Origin: Planctomycetota bacterium
GTDB taxonomy: Bacteria; Planctomycetota; UBA1135; UBA2386
Direction: 5' to 3'
Length of the DNA: 64,000 bases
Assembly (NCBI GenBank): GCA_020638735.1
Contig: JACKHZ010000012.1
Location: forward strand, 1-64,000
In this document: positions 27,739 to 37,319 of the stretch, one piece after another
How the letters are laid out: each line of letters starts with the position of its first letter
Position numbering within the stretch: position 1 is the stretch's first letter
Notes under the pieces: generated by a model
Seen by the model: the letters and a program-made list of their open reading frames with translations, nothing else
What the model was told of the DNA's origin: nothing
The model's database searches: none
Position numbers and translations under genes: made by a program

Positions 27739-30669
27739 TCACGGCCTCGTCGTGGCCTCGTCGAGGCAGGTCAGCGCGCGCGCCAGGGCGCTCCACGCCG
27801 TCGCCGCGTCGCTTCGTTCGCGCTGGCGATGCAGGAAGTCGCGCAGCGCGGCGAGCTCGTCGCCGTCCGGTGTGCGCGTGCAGACGCGGCGGAAGGCGTG
27901 CGTCAGCGTCGCGTCGACGCCGTGGCGTTCGGCGCGCGTCGCGAGTTCGCCGCCGAACGCCTCGTAGAGCTCGACCAGCATCGGGTCGTTGAGCAGCGCC
28001 AGCGCCTGCAGCGGCGTGTCGGAGACCTGGCGCTGCACGACGCACGACTCGCCGCTCGGCGCGTCGAACGTCGCGTAGAAGGCGAACGGCGCGGTGCGCT
28101 TCTGGAACGTGTAGAGGCTGCGGCGGAAGCGGGCGTCGCCGTCGTCGGCGCTCCACTTCGGTTTGCCGATCGCCACCTCGGTGACGCCCGCCGGCTGCGG
28201 CGGCCGCACCGGCGGGCCCCCGCGACGCTCGCACAGCTTGCCGGCGGCGACCAGCGCCGCGTCGCGCAGCACCTCGCCGTCGAGCCGCAGCCGCGGCGCG
28301 CGCGCCAGCCACACGTTGTCCGGGTCGCGCGCGAGGTCCTGCGGTCGCACGCGCGAGCTCTGCCGGTAGGTGCGGCTGGTGACGATCAGGCGATGCAGCT
28401 GCTTGAGGCTCTGGCCCGACGTCATGAACTCGACCGCCAACCAGTCGAGCAGCGCCGGGTGGCTCGGCGGGGCGCCCTGGGCGCCGAAGTCACCGGGCGT
28501 CGATACCAGACCGCGGCCGAAGAACATCGCCCAGTGGCGGTTGACGAGCACGCGCCCGGCCAGCGGGTTGTCGGGCGACACCAGCCAGCGCGCCAGTTCG
28601 AGCCGGTCGCGCGGCGCGACGGTCGCGTCGAGCGCCGCCGGCAGGTGCGGCTCGACCTCCTCGCGCGGTTGCAGGAATTCGCCGCGGTGATGACGGCGGG
28701 TCACGCGGCCGCGTCCGGCGGGCCGCTCGCGCAGCACCAGCGTGCTGGCGTGTTCGTCGCGTCGCCACAGCCGGCGGATCTCGGCGGGCTCGTCGCCGAG
28801 CCCGTCCGTCTGCAGCACGAACGCGCGGCGCAGCAGCGCGCGTTGCGCCTCGTCGAGCTCGTTCTCCTCCCGCCGCAACAGCTGTTCCTGGCCGCCGTCG
28901 TCGTCGAACGGCAGCGCCAGCGCATCGGCGCCGCCTGCCGCGTCGGTGACGCTCAGACGGAACCGTCCGAGGGAGCTGGCGAAGTGCCGGCCGAAGTGCA
29001 GCTCGAGCGCGAGCGCCGCACCGGCCGCGATCGGTGCCGCGAACGCGAACACCGCCACGTGCCGTTCGCCGTTGCGGCCGTGCGTCGACCAGCCGGTCTG
29101 CAGGTCGCCGTCGATCGCCTCCGCCGCGCGCGCCGGCTGGCTGCCGTATTGGTTGTCGGCGTAGCTCTCGGTGGCGCGCGCGATCGCCACGGCCTCGCTG
29201 TCGCCGCTGCACACGCGCAGCTCCGACAGGAAGAAGTCGCCGTGGCGGCCTTCGTAGTAGGTCAGGCCCGGGCCGCCGGACGGCAACGTCGGATCCGGCA
29301 GCGCCTCGAGGCGCAGGGCCGTGATCGGGCCAGGGGATGGCGCGAGGTGCAGCGTGTAGACGTCGTGTTTGGTCGTGTCGCCCGACGCGCGCACCGTGTC
29401 GCGCGCGTCGCCGAGCACTTCGAGCGTCAGCTGCTCGGAGCTCGCCGCCTGCACCCGCGCCGGTTGCCAGTCGACGACCTTGCGGCGGTTGTCGTCACGC
29501 CACGCGGCGAAGCGCTCGTCGCGCGCGCCGGCGGTCGCCGGCCACTGCCGCCACAGGCTGTCGAGCCGCTGCTGCGCCTGGCGGCGGCACTCGCGTTCGC
29601 GCTGTTCGGCGGCCGCGTCGGGCACGGCGAAGTCCGGTTCGTCGGCGTCGTCGAGGTACGCCATCAGCCCGTAGTAGTCGCGGTGCGTGATCGGATCGAA
29701 CTTGTGCGTGTGGCACTGCGCGCAGCCAAGCGTCAGCCCGAGGAACACCGCGCCGGTGGTCGCGACGCGATCGGTCATCGCGTGGAAGCGGAATTCGAGC
29801 GGGTCGATGCCGCCCTCCTCGTTGAGCATCGTGTTGCGGTGGAACCCGGTGGCGATGCGGTCGTCGTCGGTGGCGTCGGGCAGCATGTCGCCGGCCAGCT
29901 GGCGAACGACGAAGGCGTCGTACGGCATGTCGGCGTCGAGCGCGTTCACCACCCAATCGCGGTACGGCCAGATGCTGCGCGGCCGGTCCTTCTCGTAGCC
30001 GTTGGTGTCGGCGTAGCGCGCCAGGTCGAGCCAGCGCCGCGCCTGCCGTTCGCCGTAGTGCGGCGACGCGAGCAGCTCGTCGACGAGGCGGGCATACGCG
30101 TCGGGCGCCGTGTCCTGCACGAAGCGGTCGGCCTGCTCAGGCGTCGGCGGCAGGCCGAGCAGGTCGAGGTAGAGGCGGCGGGCCAGCGTCACCCGGTCGG
30201 CCTCCGGCGACGGCGTGAGCCCGTGTTCGGCGAGCTTCGCGCGCACGAAGCGATCGATCGGGTTGTCGAGCGCCTCGCCCGTGTCGGGCAGCGCCGGCCG
30301 CTGCGGCCGCACGAACGACCAGTGCCGCTCGTACGGCTTGCCGGCGGCGATCCAGCGTCGCAGCACCTCGACCTGCGCCGTGCTCAGCGTCTTGCCGGTG
30401 TGCGGCGGTGGCATGCGCTGCTCGGGGTCGTCGCTGGTGATGCGCCGCAGCAGCTCGTCGTCGCGGTCGTGCCCCGGCACGTCGAGGCGCAGGTCCTTCT
30501 TGCGGCTGTCGGCGTCCGGGCCGTGGCAGGCGAAGCACTTCTCCGCCAGGATCGGCCGCACCTCGAGGCTGTAGCTCGGCGCCTGCGCGCGCGCGTCGCC
30601 GCCGGCGAGCACGGCGGCGAGCACTGCGGCGGAGGCGGCGGCGAGGCCCGGCGGGACGAGCGCGTTCAC
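27739..30669 (-). CDS. PSCyt1-DUF1549-DUF1553 cytochrome-domain protein
   Basis: The 976-residue secreted protein has a Sec signal (about 28 residues). Next comes a planctomycete cytochrome C domain with CFACHGPDADSRKKDLRLD. A DUF1549 region (LYLDLLGLPPTPEQ, ARRWLDLARYADTNGYEKD) contains a second heme motif, CAQCHTHKFDPIT. A central discoidin/concanavalin-like insert lies at about 470-600. The C-terminal DUF1553 runs from LELARWLVSPDNPLAGRVLVNR to LQALALLNDPM. It is the partner of the DUF1501 protein 14 nt downstream. The pair is thought to handle large polysaccharides or sulfated substrates at the cell surface, but no reaction is proven. It is divergent from the DUF1592 gene at 30789. Confidence 0.95.
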   Translation of the reverse strand: MNALVPPGLAAASAAVLAAVLAGGDARAQAPSYSLEVRPILAEKCFACHGPDADSRKKDLRLDVPGHDRDDELLRRITSDDPEQRMPPPHTGKTLSTAQVEVLRRWIAAGKPYERHWSFVRPQRPALPDTGEALDNPIDRFVRAKLAEHGLTPSPEADRVTLARRLYLDLLGLPPTPEQADRFVQDTAPDAYARLVDELLASPHYGERQARRWLDLARYADTNGYEKDRPRSIWPYRDWVVNALDADMPYDAFVVRQLAGDMLPDATDDDRIATGFHRNTMLNEEGGIDPLEFRFHAMTDRVATTGAVFLGLTLGCAQCHTHKFDPITHRDYYGLMAYLDDADEPDFAVPDAAAEQRERECRRQAQQRLDSLWRQWPATAGARDERFAAWRDDNRRKVVDWQPARVQAASSEQLTLEVLGDARDTVRASGDTTKHDVYTLHLAPSPGPITALRLEALPDPTLPSGGPGLTYYEGRHGDFFLSELRVCSGDSEAVAIARATESYADNQYGSQPARAAEAIDGDLQTGWSTHGRNGERHVAVFAFAAPIAAGAALALELHFGRHFASSLGRFRLSVTDAAGGADALALPFDDDGGQEQLLRREENELDEAQRALLRRAFVLQTDGLGDEPAEIRRLWRRDEHASTLVLRERPAGRGRVTRRHHRGEFLQPREEVEPHLPAALDATVAPRDRLELARWLVSPDNPLAGRVLVNRHWAMFFGRGLVSTPGDFGAQGAPPSHPALLDWLAVEFMTSGQSLKQLHRLIVTSRTYRQSSRVRPQDLARDPDNVWLARAPRLRLDGEVLRDAALVAAGKLCERRGGPPVRPPQPAGVTEVAIGKPKWSADDGDARFRRSLYTFQKRTAPFAFYATFDAPSGESCVVQRQVSDTPLQALALLNDPMLVELYEAFGGELATRAERHGVDATLTHAFRRVCTRTPDGDELAALRDFLHRQRERSDAATAWSALARALTCLDEATTRP

Positions 30670-30788
30670 CGCGGCAAGGTTATCGGGGCGGGCGCGCGAA
30701 ACGACGTTGCGCTGCGGGCGATCGGTCGCGCGCGTCGGCGCGGCGGATCCGTATGATCCCGCGGCCCGTCCCGGTCCGCTCCCAGCCC

Positions 30789-33506
30789 ATGATCCGTCCG
30801 TCAGCAGTGCGCGCGTTCGTGCGCTCGGTCACCTTCACCGCGCTCGGTGTCGCCGCGCTGACCGGTCAGCAGGACCCGGCCAAGAGCTTCGCGGCGCTCA
30901 AGGCCGAGGGCGCCGCGCGCTCGAGCTACCTCGGCCGCGCGCCGGCGCCGCCGCAGCAGCTGGCGAGCGAGCCGGCGCTGGCGAGCTTCCGCGCCGACGT
31001 CGAACCGATCCTCGCCGCCTCGTGCTACGGCTGTCACGGTCCCGAACGCGAGAAGGGCGACCTGCGCGTCGACGAGCTCGACCCGGACCTGTTCGCCGGC
31101 GGCGATGTCGAGACGTGGCTCGACGTGCTGTCGGTGCTGACCAACGGCGAGATGCCGCCGCCCGAGGAAGAGGACGTGCACCTCGGCGACGACGAGCGAC
31201 GCAAGGTCGTCGACTGGCTGGTGGCCGAGAGCCACCGCGCCTCGACGGTGCGGCGCGGCAACGCGAAGCCGGCGTCGCTGCGGCGCCTGTCGCGCTACGA
31301 GTTCTCGTACGTGCTGCAGGACCTGCTGGCGCTGCCGCTCGACGTCGCCGACGACCTGCCGCCCGACGCGCCTTCGCACGACGGCTTCGAGAACTCGTCC
31401 GACGTGCTGCAGGTCACCGGCGTGCAGTTCCGCGCCTTCTACGAGGCGGCGCACGCGGCGCTCGACCTGGCGACGGTGACCGGCGAGCAGCCGACGCCGC
31501 TGCGTTGGTCGGTGTCGATGACGGCGCTGGCGGCGCGCGAGTGGCAGAAGCAGGACAAGGAGCTCGAGGACGCGCGCGAGAAGAACGCCGAGGACCCGGC
31601 CAAGCTCGAGCAGGCGCTGCAGGACCTGCAGAAGCGCCATCGCCGCCGCGCCGGCGGGCTGCACTTCTTCGACCCGATCACCGGCCGGCGCGCCGGGCAG
31701 TCGTGGGGCTACGACGGCGCGCGTTTCGCGCAGGCGCCGGCGGATGCGCCGTTCGACGCGCCGGTGGAGCTGCCCGGGCTCGATCCCGCTGCCGCCACCG
31801 TCGCCGTGCTGCCGCCGCGCGCGGCGCTGACGATCGAGCTCGGCGACCGCATCCCCGAGCGCGGCAACCTGCGGGTGCGCGTGCGGGCGTGGCGCGCTGC
31901 CGTCGAGGGCCATGCCGAAGGCGACGCGGCGCCGAGCCTGAGTCTGCACTTCGGTTGGCAGGCCAGCAACGACTCGCGCGCCGACTTCGCCGTCGGTGAA
32001 GAGCTGGTCGTCGACGGCGCCGCCGCCGCACCGCGCGTCTATCAGTGGGACGTGCCGATCCACACGATCTACCCGCGCAACGCGGTGCGCGGCGTGAACA
32101 AGATGGGCGACCTGCCGAGCCCGTCGGAGCTGATCCGCGTCGTCAACGCGTCGCGCGATGCCGGCGACATCGTGCTCGATCACGTCGAGGTGCTGGCGCC
32201 GGTGCACGACGCGTGGCCGCCGGCGTCGCACGCGGCGGTGTTCGGCGCGGACGACGCGGGCGCGGACGACGCGACGCGCGCGCACGCGGTGCTGGTGCGC
32301 TTCCTGCCGCGTGCCTGGCGCCGCGCGGTCGACGCCGAGGAGGTCGAGCGCAAGGTGCGGTTGTTCGCGCGGCGACGGCCGGACTGCGACAGCTTCGAGC
32401 AGGCGATGGTGCAGACGCTGGCGGCGGTGCTGTCGTCGCCGGAGTCGCTCTACGTCGGCGTGCCGATCGCCGACGACGGCGGCGCCGAAGGGGCGCTGTC
32501 GGGGCCGGAGCTGGCGACGCGGCTGAGCTTGTTCCTGTGGTGCAGCGCGCCGGACGACGCGTTGCTGGCGGCCGGCGCGGCGGGGGAGCTGGCTGCGCCG
32601 GCTGGGCTCGCGGCGCAGGTCGAGCGCCTGCTCGCCGACCCGCGGGCGCAGCGCTTCCCGCGCGAGTTCGTGCGGCAGTGGCTCAACCTGCAGCTGCTCG
32701 ACTTCCTCAACGTCGACCGCAAGCGCTACCCGGACTTCGACGACGAGCTGCGGCGGTCGATGCGCGAGGAGCCGATCGCGTTCTTCGCCGAGTTGCTGCG
32801 CGAGAACCTCAGCGTGCTCGAGTTCCTGCACGCCGACTTCGCGATGCTCGACGAACGGCTCGCCGCGCACTACGGCGTCGCCGGCATGACCGGCAGTGGG
32901 TTCCGCCGCGTCGCGCTGGCCGAAGGCTCGCGGCGCGGCGGTCTGCTGACGCAGGCGGGGCTGTTGGCGATGAACTCCGACGGCAAGGACTCGCACCCGC
33001 TGAAGCGCGGCATCTGGCTGTTGGAGCGGTTGCTCGACGACCCGCCGCCGCCGCCGCCGGCGGCGGTGCCGGTGATCGATCTCGCCGATCCGGAGATCGC
33101 CAGGATGACGCTCAAGCAGCGGCTGGAGAACCACCGCAACCAGGCCGCGTGCATGTCGTGCCACGCCAAGATCGACCCCTGGGGGATCGCCTTCGAGCAC
33201 TTCGACGCGGTCGGCGGCTGGCGCGACGCGATCGGCGGACAGCCGGTGGACGCGGTCGCCGAGCTGTTCAACAAGCAGCAGCTCGACGGCGCCGACGGGC
33301 TCGAGCGCTTCCTGCTGCAGCATCGGCAGGACCAGTTCGTGCGCGCGCTGGTCAAGAAGCTGACGGTCTACGCGCTCGGGCGGCCGCTGACCTTCGGTGA
33401 TCGGGCCGCGGTCGACGAGATCGCCGCATCCGCACGGCGCGACGGCGACGGCCTGCGCAGCGTCGTGCAGCACATCGTCGCCAGCGAACTCTTCCACACC
33501 AGGTGA
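30789..33506 (+). CDS. PSCyt1-DUF1587-DUF1595-DUF1592-DUF1588-DUF1585 protein
   Basis: The 905-residue secreted protein has the full order of this planctomycete family. A signal peptide comes first, then a heme motif CYGCHGPEREKGDLRVD, DUF1587 (RLSRYEFSYVLQDLL), a carbohydrate-binding-like insert, DUF1595 (FLPRAWRRAVDAEEV), DUF1592 (ELATRLSLFLWCSAPDDALL), DUF1588 (RRGGLLTQAGLLAMNSDG, LLDDPPPPPP, CMSCHAKIDPWGIAFEHFD) and DUF1585 (KKLTVYALGRPLTFGD). Two heme-type CxxCH motifs are present. ATG 30789 was chosen because the upstream ATG 30753 would put a charged Pro/Arg stretch ahead of the signal peptide; a TATGAT box at 30752-30757 may be its -10 element. Its partner, DUF1552, starts 14 nt after its stop. 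Confidence 0.95.
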   Translation: MIRPSAVRAFVRSVTFTALGVAALTGQQDPAKSFAALKAEGAARSSYLGRAPAPPQQLASEPALASFRADVEPILAASCYGCHGPEREKGDLRVDELDPDLFAGGDVETWLDVLSVLTNGEMPPPEEEDVHLGDDERRKVVDWLVAESHRASTVRRGNAKPASLRRLSRYEFSYVLQDLLALPLDVADDLPPDAPSHDGFENSSDVLQVTGVQFRAFYEAAHAALDLATVTGEQPTPLRWSVSMTALAAREWQKQDKELEDAREKNAEDPAKLEQALQDLQKRHRRRAGGLHFFDPITGRRAGQSWGYDGARFAQAPADAPFDAPVELPGLDPAAATVAVLPPRAALTIELGDRIPERGNLRVRVRAWRAAVEGHAEGDAAPSLSLHFGWQASNDSRADFAVGEELVVDGAAAAPRVYQWDVPIHTIYPRNAVRGVNKMGDLPSPSELIRVVNASRDAGDIVLDHVEVLAPVHDAWPPASHAAVFGADDAGADDATRAHAVLVRFLPRAWRRAVDAEEVERKVRLFARRRPDCDSFEQAMVQTLAAVLSSPESLYVGVPIADDGGAEGALSGPELATRLSLFLWCSAPDDALLAAGAAGELAAPAGLAAQVERLLADPRAQRFPREFVRQWLNLQLLDFLNVDRKRYPDFDDELRRSMREEPIAFFAELLRENLSVLEFLHADFAMLDERLAAHYGVAGMTGSGFRRVALAEGSRRGGLLTQAGLLAMNSDGKDSHPLKRGIWLLERLLDDPPPPPPAAVPVIDLADPEIARMTLKQRLENHRNQAACMSCHAKIDPWGIAFEHFDAVGGWRDAIGGQPVDAVAELFNKQQLDGADGLERFLLQHRQDQFVRALVKKLTVYALGRPLTFGDRAAVDEIAASARRDGDGLRSVVQHIVASELFHTR

Positions 33507-33520
33507 ACCGGAGCCACGTC

Positions 33521-34906
33521 ATGCACCTCGACCTCGCATCGCTCGACCGCCGCCGCTTCCTGCGCGGCTCGACGTTGGCCCTGGCGCTGCCGTGGCTGGA
33601 GACGTGGAGCCGCCGCGCCCCGCGCGCGCGGCCGCGCCGCTTCGCCTGCATCTACCAGCCGGACGGCGTGCCGATGCCGCTGCGCGAAGACCCGGCGTTC
33701 GAGGATTGGTCGTGGTTCCCGCACGGCGACGACGCCGGGTTCCGCTTCACCAAGTGCCTCGACGTGCTCGAACCGCTGCGCGGCGAGCTGTCGGTGTTCT
33801 CCGGGCTGTCGCACCCGGCGGTGCGCGCGGTGCACGGCCACTCCAACGCCGACCAGTTCTTGACCGGCGCCGACACCGGCGCGCGCGGCGACTACCACAA
33901 CTCGATCTCGCTCGACCAGGCGTTCGCCGCCGAGGTCGGGGACCTGACCCGCTACGCGTCGCTGGTGATGTCGAGCGACGGCGGCACCGGCACCGCGCGC
34001 GGCGCGCACACGCTGTCGTTCGATCGCAACGGCCGGGCGATCCCGGCGGCGCACCGGCCCAAGAAGGTCTTCGACTCGCTGTTCGTCACCAGCGACGGCG
34101 CGGCCAGGCAGCGGCTGGCGATGAGCCGCAGCGCGCTCGACGACCTGCTCGAGGACGCGCGCGCGCTGCGTCGCCGGCTGTCGTCGCGCGATCGGGAGTC
34201 GCTCGAGCACTACCTCGACGCGGTGCGCGAGACCGAGCAGAAGGTCGAGCAGGCGCGCCGCTGGGCCGACGTGCCGCTGCCGACGGTCGACCCGGGGGAG
34301 CTGCGCCTCGAGGCGACGCCGGACGACGCGCGCGCCTACCTGCAGGCGATGCTCGGCATGATCCGGCTGGCGTTCCAGACCGACTCGACGCGCACCGCGA
34401 CCTACCAGATCGGCCGCGAGAACGGCGTCGGCATCAGCGACCACCTGGCCCGCGCGGTCGGCTTCGAGCTGGCGCACCAGCTGTCGCACGAGACCAAGAA
34501 CGAGGGCGGCTGGAAGAACTTCGGCGTCTACTGCCGCTTCCTCGCCGAGGAGGTCGGGCGCCTGGCCCAGCAGCTGAAGGACACGCCGGAGCCGGGCGGC
34601 GACGGCAACATGCTCGACAACACGCTGATCCTGTTCGGTTCGGCGTCGAGCGCGTTCCACCTGTCCCGCAACTACCCGCTGATCCTGTTCGGGGGCCGGC
34701 ACATGGGCTTCCGCCACGGCCGCTACCACGACCACGTCGGCGAGCACGCCTACGGCGGCGCCTGGTCCGGCGGCACCGAGCCGTGGCAGCGGGAGTTCGA
34801 GCACGAGGACCTGCCGCTCGGCGAGCTCTACCTGACGATGCTGCGGCGTCTCGGCGTCGACGCGGCCTCGTTCGCCGGCTGCAGCAAGGGCATGGACGAG
34901 GTCTGA
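33521..34906 (+). CDS. DUF1552 protein, Tat-exported
   Basis: The 461-residue protein starts with a Tat signal (LDRRRFLRGSTLALALPWLE). It shows the DUF1552 pattern: RRFACIYQPDGVPM, LSVFSGLSHPAVRAVHGHSNADQFLTG split over residues 95-120, SISLDQAFA, and near the end LILFGSASSAFH and FGGRHMGFRHGRYHD. ATG 33521 has GGAG 6 nt upstream, which favours it over GTG 33503. It is coupled to the upstream DUF1592 gene and mirrors the DUF1553-DUF1501 operon on the other strand. The biochemical role is unknown. Confidence 0.93.
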   Translation: MHLDLASLDRRRFLRGSTLALALPWLETWSRRAPRARPRRFACIYQPDGVPMPLREDPAFEDWSWFPHGDDAGFRFTKCLDVLEPLRGELSVFSGLSHPAVRAVHGHSNADQFLTGADTGARGDYHNSISLDQAFAAEVGDLTRYASLVMSSDGGTGTARGAHTLSFDRNGRAIPAAHRPKKVFDSLFVTSDGAARQRLAMSRSALDDLLEDARALRRRLSSRDRESLEHYLDAVRETEQKVEQARRWADVPLPTVDPGELRLEATPDDARAYLQAMLGMIRLAFQTDSTRTATYQIGRENGVGISDHLARAVGFELAHQLSHETKNEGGWKNFGVYCRFLAEEVGRLAQQLKDTPEPGGDGNMLDNTLILFGSASSAFHLSRNYPLILFGGRHMGFRHGRYHDHVGEHAYGGAWSGGTEPWQREFEHEDLPLGELYLTMLRRLGVDAASFAGCSKGMDEV

Positions 34907-35002
34907 CCGCCCCGGTTCGCGCCGCGGGGTGCCGAACCGTGCGGATCCCGAATAGACTCGGGCACTGCCGTAGTCGCGCCCTCGCTTCGCCGCCGAGCTG
35001 CC

Positions 35003-35413
35003 ATGCTGGAAGTCGCCGCCTTCGTCATCCCCGTCCTGGTCGTCATCTTCACGGCGGCGCTGCTCAACACCTGGATGAAGCATCGCGCCGAGGCCCGTCA
35101 GGAGCGGGTGCGGTTGCTCGAGGAGGCGCTGAAGAACCCGAGCCTCGACCGGGCGACGATCGAATCGCTCGCCTTCCAGCTGACCGGCGCCCGCAGCCCG
35201 CGGCAGCAGCCCGGCCGCAGCCGCCTGATGGCGGTGATCCTCGGTGTCGGCTGGTTCAGCCTGTTCGTCGGCGTGGTGCTCGCGATCCTCGGCAAGACCA
35301 CCCACGAGAGCGACATGGTCGCCGGCGGTGTCATCACCGCGGTCGCCGGCTTCGCGCTGATGACCTACCCCTTCGCGCTGCGTGAACTCGAGTCGCGCCG
35401 CGCCGAATCCTGA
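35003..35413 (+). CDS. Small membrane protein of unknown function (pair member 1)
   Basis: The 136-residue protein has an N-terminal helix (VAAFVIPVLVVIFTAALL), a charged coiled-coil-like stretch (RAEARQERVRLLEEALKNPSL) and two further helices (LMAVILGVGWFSLFVGVVLAI and MVAGGVITAVAGFALMTYPF). The downstream gene has the same plan. No known domain was recognised. A TAGACT box lies at 34953-34958. It is the first gene of a two-gene unit. Confidence 0.6.
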   Translation: MLEVAAFVIPVLVVIFTAALLNTWMKHRAEARQERVRLLEEALKNPSLDRATIESLAFQLTGARSPRQQPGRSRLMAVILGVGWFSLFVGVVLAILGKTTHESDMVAGGVITAVAGFALMTYPFALRELESRRAES

Positions 35414-35428
35414 TCCGCGGAGCCCACC

Positions 35429-35860
35429 ATGTTGCGCACCGACGACGTCGTCTTCATCGGCTTCTTGATCGCGGGCATCGGCATGCTGACCGCGGTCGTC
35501 ACCCGCCAGCAGAAGGTGGAGGAGCGCCGCCTCGGGGTGGTCGAGGCCGCGCTGCAGCGGCCCGAGCTCGATCCGGCGCTGCGCCAGCAGCTGATCGACG
35601 CGCTGTCGAAGCGTTCGCGACCGAGTCAGCTGATGGCGAAGGCCATGACGTGGATGTTCTGGCAGCGCGCGCTGTTCGCGGTCGGCTGGTTCCTGTTCGT
35701 CGTCAGCGGCGGCGCGCTGGCGCTCGGCTTCGTCGGCATCATCCGCGCACCCAACCCCGAGGTCGCGATCGTCATGCTGACCGGGTTGGCGATGATGTCG
35801 TTGCCGCGCGCGCTCGAGGAGCTGCGGCGGCGCGGCGACCGGCTCGCCGCGCCGCGCTGA
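35429..35860 (+). CDS. Small membrane protein of unknown function (pair member 2)
   Basis: The 143-residue protein repeats the plan of its neighbour 15 nt upstream. It has a first helix (VVFIGFLIAGIGMLTAVV), a short charged segment with VVEAALQRPELDPALRQQLIDAL, and two C-terminal helices ending in a cluster of Arg. The central segment LEEALKNPSLD in the first protein and VEAALQRPELD here are clearly related. The pair may form a heteromeric membrane complex; this is inference. Confidence 0.6.
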   Translation: MLRTDDVVFIGFLIAGIGMLTAVVTRQQKVEERRLGVVEAALQRPELDPALRQQLIDALSKRSRPSQLMAKAMTWMFWQRALFAVGWFLFVVSGGALALGFVGIIRAPNPEVAIVMLTGLAMMSLPRALEELRRRGDRLAAPR

Positions 35861-35878
35861 TCGAACCCGCGCCCGCCC

Positions 35879-37177
35879 TCAGGCGAACGGGCTGTACTGG
35901 CCGGGCACCGGCACCGGGTACTTGCCGTCCTCGCCGGGCATGACCGGCGGCTCGGTGTCCAACGTGTAGTCGTCGATGCCCGGCGCCAGCTCGCGGCCGC
36001 GCGCCAGCAGGTCGTCCCACTTGAGCTCCTTGCCGGAGTAGCACGCCTCGCGGCCCAGGATCGCGGTGAACGTCGACTTCGCGCCGTACTCGCCCTCGTT
36101 GTAGATGTTGCCGGCGAGCAGCGCCTCGACGAGGTCGTGCTGCTCCTGCTGATGACCGCCGGGGCTGTCGCCCTCGAAGCGCCACGGGTTGTCGCCGTCG
36201 ATGCGGCCGTTCGGGTCGGCGGTGCCCTTGGTGCCGTGCAGCGCCTCGCTGACGTTGTTCCAGCCGCCGTTCAGGTGGCGGCCCTGGCTGTACATCTTGG
36301 AGCCGTCGGCGAAGGTGTACTCGCAGAACGTGTGGTCGAAGATCTGCGACTTGGTGCGATCGCCGCCCATGCGCATCTCGCGGCCGCCCATCCCGTTGCA
36401 GCGCACCGGGAAGGCGTTCTTTGCCCAGCAGCCGACGTCGAGGTTGTGGATGTGCTGCTCGACGATCTGGTCGCCGCAGAGCCAGTTGAAGTGGTACCAG
36501 TTGTTGCACTGGAAGGCCATCTCGGTCATGTCCGCTTCGCGGTTGCGGTACCAGATGCCGCCGCCGTTCCAGTAGACGCGCGACAGGATGACGTCACCGA
36601 TCGCGCCCTCGTGGATGCGGCGCATCGTCTCGATGTAGCGCGGCTCGTGGCGGCGCTGCAGGCCGATGCCGACCATCAGCTTCTGCTTCTTCGAGCGCTC
36701 GACCGCAGCGAGCACGCGCCGCACGCCCGGCGCGTCGACGGCGACCGGCTTCTCCATGAAGATGTGCTTGTTGGCCGCGACCGCGTAGTCGAACTGCGGC
36801 GGCTTGAAGCCCGGCGGCGTGGCGATGACGACCAGGTCGCAGTCGCTGTCGATCGCCTTCTTGTAGGCGTCGAGGCCGCCGAAGACGTGATCGGGCCGCA
36901 CCTCGACCTTGTCCGGGTGCTCCTGCTTGAGGCTCTCGATCGCGTCGATCGCCTTGTGCCGGAACGCGTCGGCGACCGCGACCAGCCGCGTCATGCCCTT
37001 GGTGTTGAAGAGCTGTGCGACGGCGCCGGTGCCGCGACCGCCGCAGCCGACGAGGGCGATCTTGATCTCGTCGCGGCCGCCGACGTGCACGTTGGGCACC
37101 ATCGCTGCGGACAGCTGCGAGCCGATGACGGCGGTGGAGGAGGTCGCGAGGAATTGACGGCGGGTGGGCTTGGGCAC
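35879..37177 (-). CDS. Gfo/Idh/MocA-family oxidoreductase, Tat-exported
   Basis: The 432-residue protein has a Tat signal (TRRQFLATSSTAVIG). A Rossmann fold follows with GCGGRGTGAVAQLF, the EKPVAVD motif after a VVIATPPG strand, and a C-terminal domain with HNLDVGCWAKNAFPV. It is an NAD(P)-dependent sugar or polyol oxidoreductase of the kind abundant in Planctomycetes; the substrate is not predictable. GTG 37177 was chosen because it gives a compact Tat signal. It is a single minus-strand gene, convergent with the small membrane pair and divergent from the SprT-like gene. Confidence 0.92.
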   Translation of the reverse strand: MPKPTRRQFLATSSTAVIGSQLSAAMVPNVHVGGRDEIKIALVGCGGRGTGAVAQLFNTKGMTRLVAVADAFRHKAIDAIESLKQEHPDKVEVRPDHVFGGLDAYKKAIDSDCDLVVIATPPGFKPPQFDYAVAANKHIFMEKPVAVDAPGVRRVLAAVERSKKQKLMVGIGLQRRHEPRYIETMRRIHEGAIGDVILSRVYWNGGGIWYRNREADMTEMAFQCNNWYHFNWLCGDQIVEQHIHNLDVGCWAKNAFPVRCNGMGGREMRMGGDRTKSQIFDHTFCEYTFADGSKMYSQGRHLNGGWNNVSEALHGTKGTADPNGRIDGDNPWRFEGDSPGGHQQEQHDLVEALLAGNIYNEGEYGAKSTFTAILGREACYSGKELKWDDLLARGRELAPGIDDYTLDTEPPVMPGEDGKYPVPVPGQYSPFA

Positions 37178-37300
37178 GATCGGTTCGCGAGGGGGCAGGG
37201 GTGGAGGAGACGGGCGCCGGTGGGCGTGGGGCGTCAAGATCACAGCGGTGGGGCTGCAGGTCAAACCCATGGCGGCGGAATGCGGGGCGGGCGCGGGGGC

Positions 37301-37306
37301 TATGCT
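37301..37306 (+). promoter_or_regulatory. Candidate -10 box (TATGCT) for the SprT-like gene
   Basis: The box lies 13 nt before ATG 37320 and would give a leader of only a few bases. Confidence 0.35.
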
Positions 37307-37319
37307 GGCCAGCGTCTCG

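Noticed and set aside
30753..30755. ATG 30753 as the start of the DUF1592 protein
   Set aside because: It lies inside a TATGAT box and would add a Pro/Arg stretch before the signal peptide; ATG 30789 opens directly on it.
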